A stretch of DNA of 64,000 bases from Amoebophrya sp. A120 (taxonomy: Eukaryota; Sar; Dinophyceae; Syndiniales; Amoebophryaceae), in the NCBI GenBank assembly GCA_905178155.1, contig CAJINV010000001.1, forward strand, positions 14,632,142 through 14,696,141, given 5' to 3'. Shown here piece after piece: positions 54,750-64,000 of the stretch. The first letter of the stretch is position 1. Every line of letters starts with the position of its first letter. A program made the translations under genes and the position numbers. The notes beneath the pieces are model-generated. The model saw nothing but the letters and a program-made list of their open reading frames with translations, was not told the origin of the DNA and ran no database searches.

Positions 54750-57149
54750 CTACACCCTAGCTGTTACTATCTGCCCGGGTGCTGAGGAGTCATCGCCGTT
54801 GCGTCTGACATTCTGCAAATTTAAGCCTCCCGTCCTCGCTCGCTCCAGCCGGCGGCCGCGCATGATCTCCGCGATACGCTGCTTCCGGGCTTCGTCCCTT
54901 GCTTTCTTGTCCGAGTCTGTTTCTAGCGAAGGACGGGCATTAGCTACTCTCGCCCCTGTCGACGAAGCATCATGATTTGGATTTGTTCCGCCAGTTGCCG
55001 CCGATGCTGCCCGTGTCGACTCGTCGGGAACAGAAGAAGATGATGCCACGTGGGGTGACATCGGGGTAGAAGTAGATGCTGTGCTTGTACTAGTCAACAC
55101 GGCGGACGACCTTCGCGCGACCATGGGTCGCGAGGATTTTCGCGATGCCCGCCTTGTTGTTCCAGCAATAGCCTTGCTTTTTGTCTCGCCCCGAGCGGCC
55201 GCCAAAACCGTTGTAGTGCTGCCTCCGTGAGTTTCATCGTTATTCTGAGACGAGAACAATAACTGGTGCGGTCGTGGCCCACTCACAGCGGACATGTGCA
55301 GCTCCTGCTCCGCCGGGTTGACGTGAATACCGCTAGTTCGCGTTCCCGGCGAAAGTGGAGTATTTTCATTTTTTTGCTCAACATCAGCATCACGCAGATC
55401 GCGGCCAACTTCGTCCTCCGTCACGGCAGGAGTGTTCGATGCAGTTGCACGAAGCACCGGTCGACTAGAATCATCGCTTCTAGCCGCGAATCTTTGTGTT
55501 GGTTCATTCTGGTCGCCAAAAAAAGTAACGCTCTCGCGACGCAAATGCGCTGGCAAGTAGTTTTCAGCGACGATCTGCTCGTCTTCGTTCAGCTCCTGCG
55601 ACAACATTCCAGTGCGGCTATCCACTGGCTGCCCGTAAAACTTCCCGTTCAAGGATGCCGGCACTGTAGCTGTAGACCCCGCATTTCTATTGGATTGCGG
55701 TGCTGTCGTTGCACTCGGCTGAAACGAGTTTATTTCAGAACCAGCAGATTCTATCCGTCTACTCCGCTGTTGCGGGGTGCTCGGATAGGCAAAGAACGCA
55801 CTCGGTGAGCGGCTGTTGCTACTTTGCGACGTACCACCCAGGCTTGTTGAGCGAGAAATCATAGACTGCGCACCTGTTCCAGTTTTACGGCTGAATGCTG
55901 AAGCTGTAGGCTCTCCAACAGCACTCCCCAGCGTTTTCCGTCGCCCTGCGCCTGCGGCAGCTGCTTTGCTCGCCGCCCATAGCGCGGCCAGTGACTGACT
56001 TTGACCATGAGCAGTGTAATTATCGGCTGTGTAATCCGGAGCTGCACCCGCCTGTTCTGCTTGCTGTGCGTTTGAGATGGGGCCAGTGCCGCTCTCCGAC
56101 ACAACGCCGGCAACCGTCATTCTCCTAGCAGGCGTGCCGGGAGGGGGCCCAACCCTGACCTGGTTCCTGTTGCAGGAGGAACTGTTTCCCGGCGTCGTAC
56201 AGGGAGATCGAGAGCCGCTAGTCACGGATGCACTGCCATGCGACCCTAGGCGGGATCTCAAGCACGGCAAAACGGCTTCCTTGGAGCTAAGTCTGGTGCT
56301 TCTTTGTGCTGGCGTGGTACTTGGCGATAATGATCCTGTGGCAGAAGTGGCCGCACCATGTGAGGCTCGTGCCGGTGCCTCCGATTGCTGTAATTGAGCA
56401 AGCTGTTGCTGTTGCTGTTGCTCCGGATGTCGATCATCAACCATTAGTTCAATCTCCTCTGGAGTCGTCGCGATCTCGCCAGGGCGGCAGCGCGTGTCAG
56501 GCGGAACTTTAGATGACGGGGGTACATAAACGACGACACCAGTGCTCGAGGATGGTGGCATCGATGACGATGAAGATGGGTCTCCTGACGCAGATGCATG
56601 CAGTTGCGAGGCAACTCCGGATTCGACTCCGTCTGCAATAAACTGTCCGCTTCCTCCACTGCTACTGTCAGCGGCAGGCTGGTTCCCGCCGCTGCCGTCC
56701 TGCCTTTGGTCAAGCGTCAGAAAACTGATCAGCGACTCCAGATTTTCTTCCAGGTGTCTGTTCGCCGTCCTGCGCTTTTCCGTCGCGCTCTGTTCGCGTT
56801 TCCGCTGATCGCGAACTTCGTGAAAGCGGGCCGAAAACGACTGAGACTGACGATGGGCACTGTCGAAAGTGTTCCTGCGCCGGATGTCGCTCGTGCGATG
56901 TTGAGTCAGTTCCTCCGTTCCACCACTTTGGCTAGAGGACGGGGGGGCCGCCCAGACAATATCCGAAGAAGTTGGCGAACGGCTCCTGGATCCGACGGTA
57001 AAGCCTAAAGCACATCCAAGACGATGACATGCAAAGAAGACCAAGACCTGCAGAACAGCCGAAATCGCCTGGACGCGGCAGGAGCAGGCACCTCTGTGCA
57101 CTTTGATCGCCATTCTTCTCAGTGTGATAAAAGGTGTAAAGGTGCCCAA
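54750..57149 (-). CDS. Low-complexity protein with an N-terminal hydrophobic segment (~788-799 aa)
   Basis: Open from ATG 57149, with an internal Met at residue 13, to TAG 54750. A hydrophobic segment 'AVLQVLVFFACHRLGCALGF' near residue 32-51 follows basic residues, fitting a signal peptide or signal anchor. A charged helical stretch follows ('ARFHEVRDQRKREQSATEKR'), then about 500 residues of Ser/Thr/Gln/Pro low complexity with a poly-Gln run. The C-terminus is again charged and helical ('KKARDEARKQRIAEIMRGRR'). The two charged helical ends could form coiled coils. No domain is recognised. Position and strand match its neighbours. Confidence 0.6.
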   Translation of the reverse strand: MGTFTPFITLRRMAIKVHRGACSCRVQAISAVLQVLVFFACHRLGCALGFTVGSRSRSPTSSDIVWAAPPSSSQSGGTEELTQHRTSDIRRRNTFDSAHRQSQSFSARFHEVRDQRKREQSATEKRRTANRHLEENLESLISFLTLDQRQDGSGGNQPAADSSSGGSGQFIADGVESGVASQLHASASGDPSSSSSMPPSSSTGVVVYVPPSSKVPPDTRCRPGEIATTPEEIELMVDDRHPEQQQQQQLAQLQQSEAPARASHGAATSATGSLSPSTTPAQRSTRLSSKEAVLPCLRSRLGSHGSASVTSGSRSPCTTPGNSSSCNRNQVRVGPPPGTPARRMTVAGVVSESGTGPISNAQQAEQAGAAPDYTADNYTAHGQSQSLAALWAASKAAAAGAGRRKTLGSAVGEPTASAFSRKTGTGAQSMISRSTSLGGTSQSSNSRSPSAFFAYPSTPQQRSRRIESAGSEINSFQPSATTAPQSNRNAGSTATVPASLNGKFYGQPVDSRTGMLSQELNEDEQIVAENYLPAHLRRESVTFFGDQNEPTQRFAARSDDSSRPVLRATASNTPAVTEDEVGRDLRDADVEQKNENTPLSPGTRTSGIHVNPAEQELHMSAVSGPRPHQLLFSSQNNDETHGGSTTTVLAAARGETKSKAIAGTTRRASRKSSRPMVARRSSAVLTSTSTASTSTPMSPHVASSSSVPDESTRAASAATGGTNPNHDASSTGARVANARPSLETDSDKKARDEARKQRIAEIMRGRRLERARTGGLNLQNVRRNGDDSSAPGQIVTARV

Positions 57150-58211
57150 TGCGATTGTTCAGGTGGTGGCTGAAAGAAACGTGCAGAAACGGTGCAACTC
57201 ACAGCTTACGCAGCTGTGACGAGTATACATCATACTTATTCAAAGCTGTGCATTCTTTGAAGAACTTACTATTTCCTAGTCTTTGCATTTTGCGAACGGT
57301 GCCGTCGAGCGAAAGCTAAACGATTGAGGTTCGACAGCAGGAATAGGAAGAAATTGTATGTTGTTTGGATGGTTTGCAAATCGATGCGTAAGCAGAAGAA
57401 CAACAAGAAAAGACGAAAACACAACTCAAAAATGCACCACGCAAAGAGAAAGGAAAAAATCACGAATGGTATCTCCGCGTCGAACACGGAAACTACATCA
57501 AAACACTTCGCGGTGCGAGTGCAAGGACTCAACAACGGAGCCTGATCATGAGACAGCTCTCTAGCTCCAGTGCCAGGATGTTTTGAAGTCAGCTGCTGCT
57601 TCGATTCCTTCGCTTTATTTTGTCGTCTGCTTTCATCGAAATAATTTTCATTCAGATCTTCTTCTTTCATTCACTTCCGTAGAACCCTAACCCGGCAGGT
57701 GACATAAGCTGGCCGCCGCTAATAAATCGTCTCTCCAAGAACAAGAAGTCCTTGGTGTCGTTCATTACTGTTGCATCCGCTTTCGCACTCCTAGTGGGGC
57801 TGGAGAGTTTTCCTTTTCCTCGTCCTGCCGCACATGCAGTAAACGCGCTTTTCTGTCCGAGTTCATTTTTTCAATGGTCCATGATCTGCTTCTACGCTGG
57901 CCGAGATGTACAGCCCGGCGTTCCGAGCTCATTCGCAGAGCACGTCGCCGTCATTGTGCTGTAGAAGTAGACGTACTAGCTAGCACATAACAACCACGAC
58001 GCAGCGCTGCAGCTCCCTGAAGATTGACAACTTCAGAAGTCGCGTAGCGATCATACGATGCGAAGCTCGCGTGTAATCGTCAGCGTTTATCCACCTGGGA
58101 TACATTTGTGGGCCGTCCTGTGCTCTCCACCGTGGCGCCAGCGAGGAATCAGATCCAAGTAAGCTGCAGCTGCCACAAAGCGCCACACGGGAGGATCGGT
58201 TCGTTTTGTCA
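57150..58211. other. Intergenic stretch, no gene supported
   Basis: Short frames on both strands. A 133-residue minus frame (57269-57670) has a hydrophobic middle but no family resemblance and ends just before the next gene, so I do not call it. The rest is featureless. Confidence 0.4.
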
Positions 58212-61052
58212 TTATGTTGTCGTCACAGCTCCTTCACCTTCTCCACTTTCCTTTGACCTCCTATTAATCCGCACGACGAACCGGTACAGGTAGATGCAGC
58301 CGAAAAGCGCGGCCGAAAGCAGAACAAATGCGAAAATGAGAAGGTCCACCGAGTAGTTCCCAAACTCGTCGCGCAAGGCGCCGACCGTCGGGCCGCCAAA
58401 AGTCTTCACCAGGCACTCCACGGTCTCGAAACAGCCGAACGCCGTGGCGAGGTGGAGAGTCGTGAGGGGAACTAGCGACTTCAACACCGTCGGCTCGATC
58501 CCGGACACGAGCATCAACGCGAAGATCGGTAACTCCACCGGGTTCCAGGCGAACGCGAACCAAAGGTAGGAAAACGCCATCAAAAACGCACAGAAAATCA
58601 GCAGAGAGAGGGATACGATTTTCAGTTTCCGGGAAAGCGCACCAGCGCGCAGCCGTGATGAAAACGACCCTGCTTTGGTCTCATCCGTGCTTGAAGTTGC
58701 GGTTGATGATGATGTCGCTTCTGTATCGTTTTCTTGGAGTCGCAAAAAGAAAATGCCGACCAGGATGGGAATCGCTACGCCACCGCTCGATTGCAGTCCC
58801 GCCAGGTAACCGGCGTCGAGAAGCGACAAATTGTACTGCGTCGCGAAGAAATCCACGTCCACATGTCCGAACAGTCGGCGGCTCGCCGAGAAAGCGCCGT
58901 GGAAGATCAGCACACACCAGAAGCCGTCGGAACCCGCATAAAACTGTCGCCACCACTCGATTTGGCTCTGTGTATTTTCCGGATTGTTATCGGATGGGCC
59001 AGCACTGTCGGGCGGGTAACTACTGATCATACCGCTTCCAATTTCGAAAACTGCTGGATTAATTTCGGCCGACTCATCGTGCGTTGAGAGAGTTGCTCCA
59101 GCTGCCGTAGTCTGATAAAACTTCTGCTCCTGGTTTGGTCCAGGTGCGGATTGAGATGCGCTGGCTGGTGGTGGCATGCTAATGCCAGTCCCGGCAATTC
59201 GCTCATTTGCACGACCTCCCCGCGCTGTGGACGAAGATGATGAGGACTCCGCTGAATCTGAAATCTGACGACCAGAAACCGGGCCCTCGGGTGGCTTACC
59301 TGCTCCTGATACGGACACTTTGGCGTCTAGTCTATCGGAGCTCGGTCTTCTTGAGTCCGTTTTCGGTCTGCCTCCAGCCGGTTCTGCTGGGTAGAACAAA
59401 ACGGGAACAGTGTGCATATCCTCGCTTTCTCGGCGTTGGAGCTGAAATTTCATAGTGAGTTTCCGTGGTAAAGAGTTTATTTTTATTTCCTGTAGTCGTG
59501 CTGAAACGAAACCTCTCGAGACGGGAATGCACCAGCATACTCAAAAAAATAAAAACTGCGCCGTCGCAAAAACATATAGAAAAATTGTTTAAACTTCCTG
59601 CAGCATGTAAATCAAATTTTCATCTTGCTCTTGCTTGGTTAATAAATATAAATGTAAACCTGCGTATACCGTTCGCGCCACCAAGTTTGTGGGGTGATTG
59701 GAGATCGTTGCGCCAGCGAGAGAGGGTGACGAGGTTGCTGACGCCGCGGAGCCAGCGGAGCAACAAGATTTAGGTGTTAGCAGTGGTCGTTTCAACACGT
59801 CTCGTATCGATCCCGTCGACCGATCGATTCTGTTGCTGGTAGCGTCAGCACTATTCGAGCTTGTCTGCCGCGAAAACGTAAACGACGGCGGAATCGGCGG
59901 GAGCGCGGTCGTCGGTGTTGGCCCCTTGTTGCGACTCATTTCTACATCTTCTCCGCTGCCATCTTCTCTCTTTATTGCGCCCCCGGGGGCTCCTGTCTCT
60001 ACAACTTCTCCACTGCTTCCAGTCGCAGCAAGCCGAAGGGCAGTGGTGCCGACTCCCGCGTCTGCTTCCTGACTCACTTCTCGATAGTACATGAGTTTTG
60101 GCGACAATTGTTGGTGTAAGCTGTGCCTTCCCATGCCGCTCAATCCACCAGCCTCGGCGCCTGCGGGCGCGAACGCGCGGTCCATGCCGAGTTCCTCCTG
60201 GTATCGGTATGCCAACAGGCCGACGACCAGCGAAAATCCGCAAGCAGCCCAGGCGACGAACAGTGCGGCGCAGTACTCGCCGTGAAAATAGTCTGTCACC
60301 GGAACCGCGAGCGACGTCGCCATCGTATTTGACACTGCGTGAACCAGCTCGCTGATTCCCAGCGCGAGGGCGAGACAGCGCCGCCGCGCAGCGGCGTTGC
60401 TCGCGATGGTTTTTCTCTCCAAGGCAGCCGCAGACTCGGGATCTTCCTCGGCATTTTGTTGTGTCGACCAGGAAGTGTCAGCACTTGCCGTTGGTACCTT
60501 GTCTTTGCCGGTTTGTTGGAAAAACGCGTTGGCCAGAATCGCGGAGGACATAAGCGCGATGCAGCCCTCGCCAGATCCACTGACAAACCGCCCGACGAAG
60601 AGCAGCGGAAAGCAATTCCAGAAGGTCGCACAGGCAAAGATGAGCTGCCCAGAGAAGGTGATGCAGAGAAACAGCAGACAAACCGAAGCCGGGCGGTACA
60701 AATTGTCCACCAAAACCCCAGCAAAGAGCGGAATAATCAGGTTCGGACTGGTATACGTGGTCTGCAGGAGGCCCCAGTAGGTACCATCTATCCGCGGGCT
60801 CCATCTTTCGTCGGCAGAAAAGAACGGCTTCAACCCGTCTAGCTGCTGCGAATAGTGAACCCCAACGGGTAGAAAACAGGCTACCGCAATGGATCCCGCC
60901 TTCTCGTATAATGGCCAAAATCTCTCGTATAGGTCCTGGGCGAACTTGCTGCCGGTTCCTCGGGCTTGCTCTTGTGCTTGTCCGGTGCCGGTCGAAGGCG
61001 CCGAGAGCAAAGGCTCTTGTCGGCTGTCAATCGCACTCGTCATACTGAACAT
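58212..61052 (-). CDS. Major facilitator superfamily transporter, MFSD1-like, two exons (870 aa)
   Basis: Exon 1 is 61052-59670 (461 codons, donor GTATAC). Exon 2 is 59441-58212 (acceptor TTTCAG, TGA stop). The intron is 228 nt, phase 0. Exon 1 supplies the N-terminal bundle: 'GLLQTTYTSPNLIIPLFAG' leads into motif A 'GVLVDNLYRP' (residues 112-121), then 'GQLIFACATFWNCFPLLFV' and 'GRFVSGSGEGCIAL' (TM4 motif). A long Ser-rich cytoplasmic loop spans the exon junction. Exon 2 supplies the C-terminal bundle ('LLDAGYLAGLQSSGGVAIPI', 'IVSLSLLIFCAFLMAFSYLW', 'LLIFAFVLLSAALFGCIYLY'). Neither half has 12 helices alone, and the phase-0 junction joins them. MFSD1 is a lysosomal dipeptide carrier in animals. 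Substrate and compartment here are unknown. The central loop, roughly 290 residues or more, is unusually large. Confidence 0.8.
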
Positions 61053-62163
61053 GCTGATTCATCCATATTACCCTGATGAAGAGTAACTTTCGACTCGTGG
61101 TTCTGGCGGTACTACACACGAAACACACGATGAAACTTACCTAATCAAAACTCTTTCACACTGCCATAAAAAGCCGCTCCCCTGAGACGATTCCCTAGTG
61201 TTTCAGCAAGTATTTCGCTCGTGGTTCCTTTACGTTTACGTGTGTCGTCCATGCCAAACAATAAATCTCGTCGATTGGTTTTGTTCGTGATTGAACTTGG
61301 TCGTCCTTGTAGTTATTTACTAGTTTCTGGATTGCTCCTCTGCACAACTGTAGTTAGACCTTAGGTGTCACTTTATTTCTCTCCTTCGCACTCATCTTCC
61401 GGCCCCGGCCGTGATCCACCTTGTTCATCAGCTGAGCAAATTGAATTTCTCGTAGTAGAAGTTCTACTTGTACTTCCGCGATGAGCCTGCGCAATACTTG
61501 TGATCGTCATTTTTGAGTCAGGGAGTGGCCACGGCCTTCGCAATGGATGTGGAAATGGCTTCTCTTGCAAGAAAAAACTTCTGCTCTCAAACCTCAAAAA
61601 AATCGATCTGGCTCGTCAGTGCTGCCATACATAGCTCTCCAAAAACGCGGCCCGTGATCTTCTGGTGCACCATCGTGACTGAAAACAAACTGAAGTTTCT
61701 CGAGCTGAGAGAAAAAAGGTCTGGCGCCAGTCAAATGTTGTATCAACAGTTGTGCTGGGCCTGTCGTGGCTCCATGGCTTTTTGACAGCTTAGAACGGCG
61801 CAACGTGGTAATGCGCGCCCTCTGCTGGTGTTCCTTATTTTCACATGTAGTTATCACACATCATCGGGTCCTACTGCACATCGCCAGCACGTTGGGGCTC
61901 ACGTTCAAGATGTTGAACGACGACTGGCATAAGGAGGGTCATGAAGGAGGTTCTTTGGCTGTTTGCCATATGCTTTTATCTTCACGTGGGCCACTCTCGA
62001 GGGTAGTACTGGGTCAGGAAAAAAATAAACATGATGTAAAAGGGCTACTTTCCGGGGGTGATACAGCGAAAGGCACGGTTCCATTCATGAGTAAAAACAC
62101 TGCTTCAACATGGTGTCGTCAGCCTGCTCGACGTCTGTCCTACCAAAATCACGAAAAACTTCA
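61053..62163. other. Intergenic stretch, no gene recognised
   Basis: Mixed composition. Short frames only, without domain similarity. It separates the MFS transporter gene from the 3' end of the M16 peptidase gene. Confidence 0.4.
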
Positions 62164-63480
62164 TCACAGCTTTGACATGGTTTCCGGTTTGTCGATTTTG
62201 GTGTTACTGTGCAGCCATTCCCCGGTACCCGCAAAAATGTCCTTCTCGAAGAATGCGTCGATTTCCGCGGTTGACTTGAAGTTCACCGTGTCCATGTTTG
62301 CCACCTTTATCGGTGGGAGTGCCATCTCCTGGTCTTTCAGGTTCTCTGGCACCAGTTCCACCGACACGCTCGGATTGACTTCCGGGGAGATAGACTGGGC
62401 GAAGGTGAGAAAATCTTCGTACTTCAGCTGCTTCAGGAACGCGATTGACCTCTCCCGCCGGTCGAAGTCGTTCGTTCGTTCCCGCACCTCGTTCCAGTGC
62501 TCGGCAAACTCGTCGGAGAGTTTCTTGGGTTTCTCCTCCAACTGCACCACGAGAGCTTGCCTGTACTCGTCGAACAGCGCCTCGGTGATGTGACTTGCCT
62601 TCTCTTCCTCGCCGGCCGGTGCCGGAGTTGTATCTTTATTGCTCTCTGCACTAGAAGCCGGGACAAAGTACTCCGTTTGCATCAACTTGCAGAAGTCGAG
62701 TATTCTCTGCGTGCAGACACTCGGAGCGACCTCGGATTGGACGAGGTAAAGGACTTCGGTTTTCTGCGCGTTTTTTACCGCTTGGCTAGCGACGATGTAG
62801 CCGAGCTGCTGCTTGGTGCGCAGCTCGTCGAAGAATTTCTGGGAAACGATCTGGGCGTAGAGACTGGTCTTCATCCAGGTTTCAACACTGGTCTTTCCCA
62901 CCTGGAGGGACAAAATCGAACTTCCGTTCGTCTCGTCCGGGTTGGTCCCAACGAGGCGCATGCCCACGGCCTTGCCCGGTTTCAGGAAAAACGTCGACAT
63001 CGGAGCAATGTGGTCCGACACGGGCGTCGTGCGGCTCTTGGGCGAGAACGTCCCGTTACTTTTTGCTGTCCCGTTACTTTTTGAACTGCTACTCGATGGT
63101 GCAGATGGCGTTAGAGTGCGATTCAGAAAATCCTTCACTAATGCGTCCTTCACCTCTGGCTTTGACAGGTTTCCCATCGCAAGACCTTCGACGTGCACGT
63201 CGTCAAAAACTTTTTCCTGGATGTCGGTCAGGTCCTCGCGCTTCAGCTTCACCAATATCGCAAGCTTCTCACCGAACGTCCGGTGGTTCTTGGTCATCAC
63301 GCGATTTCTCCAGGAAAGCGCCTGCTCGTAGGGCTGGCGTTTCAGACTCGCGTTCAGCAGATCCCGGTGGAAGCGCTCGTAAACCAAGTCGAAGGTTTTC
63401 TGGTTCACCTCGCCGCCCTGGGCGATGCGATCAGAGACCGCGGCCAGGAGCACATTCAACTTGTCATCGTAGCCAGCGAC
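62164..63480 (-). CDS. M16 metallopeptidase (insulin-degrading-enzyme type), C-terminal exon, 5' part missing
   Basis: Exon 63480-62164, 439 codons ending in TGA, preceded by acceptor TTTTACTAG, so upstream exons must exist to the right. It matches the C-terminal half of M16A enzymes: 'GYDDKLNVLLAAV' at the exon start, 'YERFHRDLLNASLKRQPYEQ', 'MGNLSKPEVKDALVKDF', and the diagnostic 'FFDELRTKQQLGYIVASQAV'. A Ser/Asn-rich insert follows 'NRTLTPSAP'. In this family the zinc site HxxEH is in the N-terminal half, not in this exon, while the C-terminal half closes the chamber around small peptides. The end ('WLHSNTKIDKPETMSKL') looks complete. The remaining 520 bp to the window edge hold minisatellite and no readable exon. 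Confidence 0.85.
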   Translation of the reverse strand, partial: VAGYDDKLNVLLAAVSDRIAQGGEVNQKTFDLVYERFHRDLLNASLKRQPYEQALSWRNRVMTKNHRTFGEKLAILVKLKREDLTDIQEKVFDDVHVEGLAMGNLSKPEVKDALVKDFLNRTLTPSAPSSSSSKSNGTAKSNGTFSPKSRTTPVSDHIAPMSTFFLKPGKAVGMRLVGTNPDETNGSSILSLQVGKTSVETWMKTSLYAQIVSQKFFDELRTKQQLGYIVASQAVKNAQKTEVLYLVQSEVAPSVCTQRILDFCKLMQTEYFVPASSAESNKDTTPAPAGEEEKASHITEALFDEYRQALVVQLEEKPKKLSDEFAEHWNEVRERTNDFDRRERSIAFLKQLKYEDFLTFAQSISPEVNPSVSVELVPENLKDQEMALPPIKVANMDTVNFKSTAEIDAFFEKDIFAGTGEWLHSNTKIDKPETMSKL

Positions 63481-63649
63481 CTAGTAAAATCATTTTCATA
63501 TATTTTGTTTCACTTGCATCAACATCAATTATCAAAAAGAGGGTCATATTAGACCGACGCTGCGCTGGTGGCGGCGAGCGCCCGCATCCAAGCACAGCTC
63601 AATCTCTACCATGACTAGTTATAAGTCAGAAAACCCATTATTTAATAGT

Positions 63650-63850
63650 ATCCCGCAATAAAAACGAACAATAGAAACGAAAAACGAAAACGAACAATGA
63701 AAACGAAAAACGAAAACAAAGAATGGAAACGAAAAACGAAAACAAAGAATGGAAACGAAAAACGAAAACAAAGAATGGAAACGAAAAACGAAAACAAAGA
63801 ATGAAAACAAAAAACGAAAACAAAGAAACGAAAAACAACAACAATGGAAT
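63650..63850. repeat. ~26-31-bp A-rich minisatellite
   Basis: Units such as aatggaaacgaaaaacgaaa followed by acaaag recur six to seven times. The reverse complement gives a Phe/Val/Ser periodic frame, which is a repeat artefact. It lies in the presumed intron upstream of the M16 exon. Confidence 0.9.
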
Positions 63851-63867
63851 GCAGACAAAGCGCCCAA

Positions 63868-64000
63868 GCTTCTAAGCGGCGACGCCTCGAAACGATGAGG
63901 CCTCGAAACGCCGAAGGAAGCAGCGAAGCCTCGAAGCAGCGAAGCCTCGAAACAGCGAAGCCTCGAAGCAGCGAAGCCTCGAAGCAGCGGAGCCCCGAAG
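63868..64000. repeat. ~15-18-bp minisatellite 'agcgaagcctcga' at the window edge
   Basis: Units of the form cgaagcagcgaagcctcgaa repeat with small changes to the end of the window and presumably beyond. Confidence 0.9.

Noticed and set aside
61766..62593. 275-residue plus-strand frame opposite the M16 exon
   Set aside because: The minus strand carries clear M16 homology. The plus frame has none.
63619..63867. Phe/Val-rich minus frames
   Set aside because: Direct translation of the A-rich minisatellite.
1..64000. tRNA, rRNA, snRNA or spliced-leader genes
   Set aside because: I looked for TPsiC-like, U6-like and leader-like sequences and found no convincing candidate.

Overview
This is eukaryotic nuclear DNA. 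Several genes are interrupted by GT-AG introns whose phases and reading frames I could join by hand, there are no bacterial-type operons, and repeats fill much of the non-coding space. Every gene I can support lies on the minus strand, from about 3.4 kb to the right edge. One-way gene arrays, short gaps between neighbours in places, and long Ser/Ala/Gln-rich low-complexity proteins suggest an alveolate of the dinoflagellate/syndinian/perkinsid lineage. That placement is an inference: there is no rRNA gene, spliced leader or lineage-specific marker in the window.

Layout, left to right. 1-2060: two families of hairpin-bearing tandem repeats. 3.4-11.5 kb: two paralogous multi-exon genes of an unrecognised family. 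Each has a 210-nt coiled-coil-like exon, a 147-nt exon and a conserved last exon. A 67-bp palindrome lies beside the first copy. 14.4-16.2 kb: the 3' part of a fragmented adenylate kinase gene that seems to need a 22-nt microexon. 18.9-22.6 kb: two long unknown proteins, one with a membrane segment and a basic Trp-containing tail. 23-37 kb: a tandem segmental duplication with a period of about 6.8 kb. It carries two copies (A and B) of an unrecognised three-exon gene with conserved intron positions and phases, plus duplicated non-coding blocks, GC-rich islands and a 132-bp tandem repeat. 37-40.4 kb: a 55-bp palindrome, 18-bp and 15-bp minisatellites, a 34-bp direct repeat and a very GC-rich satellite-like island.

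40.9-63.5 kb is the gene-dense part. It holds a 2,344-residue protein ending in a GAS2/GAR-type microtubule-binding module, a three-exon acidic low-complexity protein, a charged soluble protein, a polytopic membrane protein, a low-complexity protein with an N-terminal hydrophobic segment, a two-exon major facilitator transporter (MFSD1-like), and the C-terminal half of an insulin-degrading-enzyme-type M16 metallopeptidase whose 5' exons lie outside what I can read. The right edge is minisatellite.

I see no pathway linking the genes. Adenylate kinase, the MFS carrier, the M16 peptidase and the GAS2 protein look like ordinary cell functions. The A/B pair and the pair at 3.4-11.5 kb are the best candidates for undescribed families.
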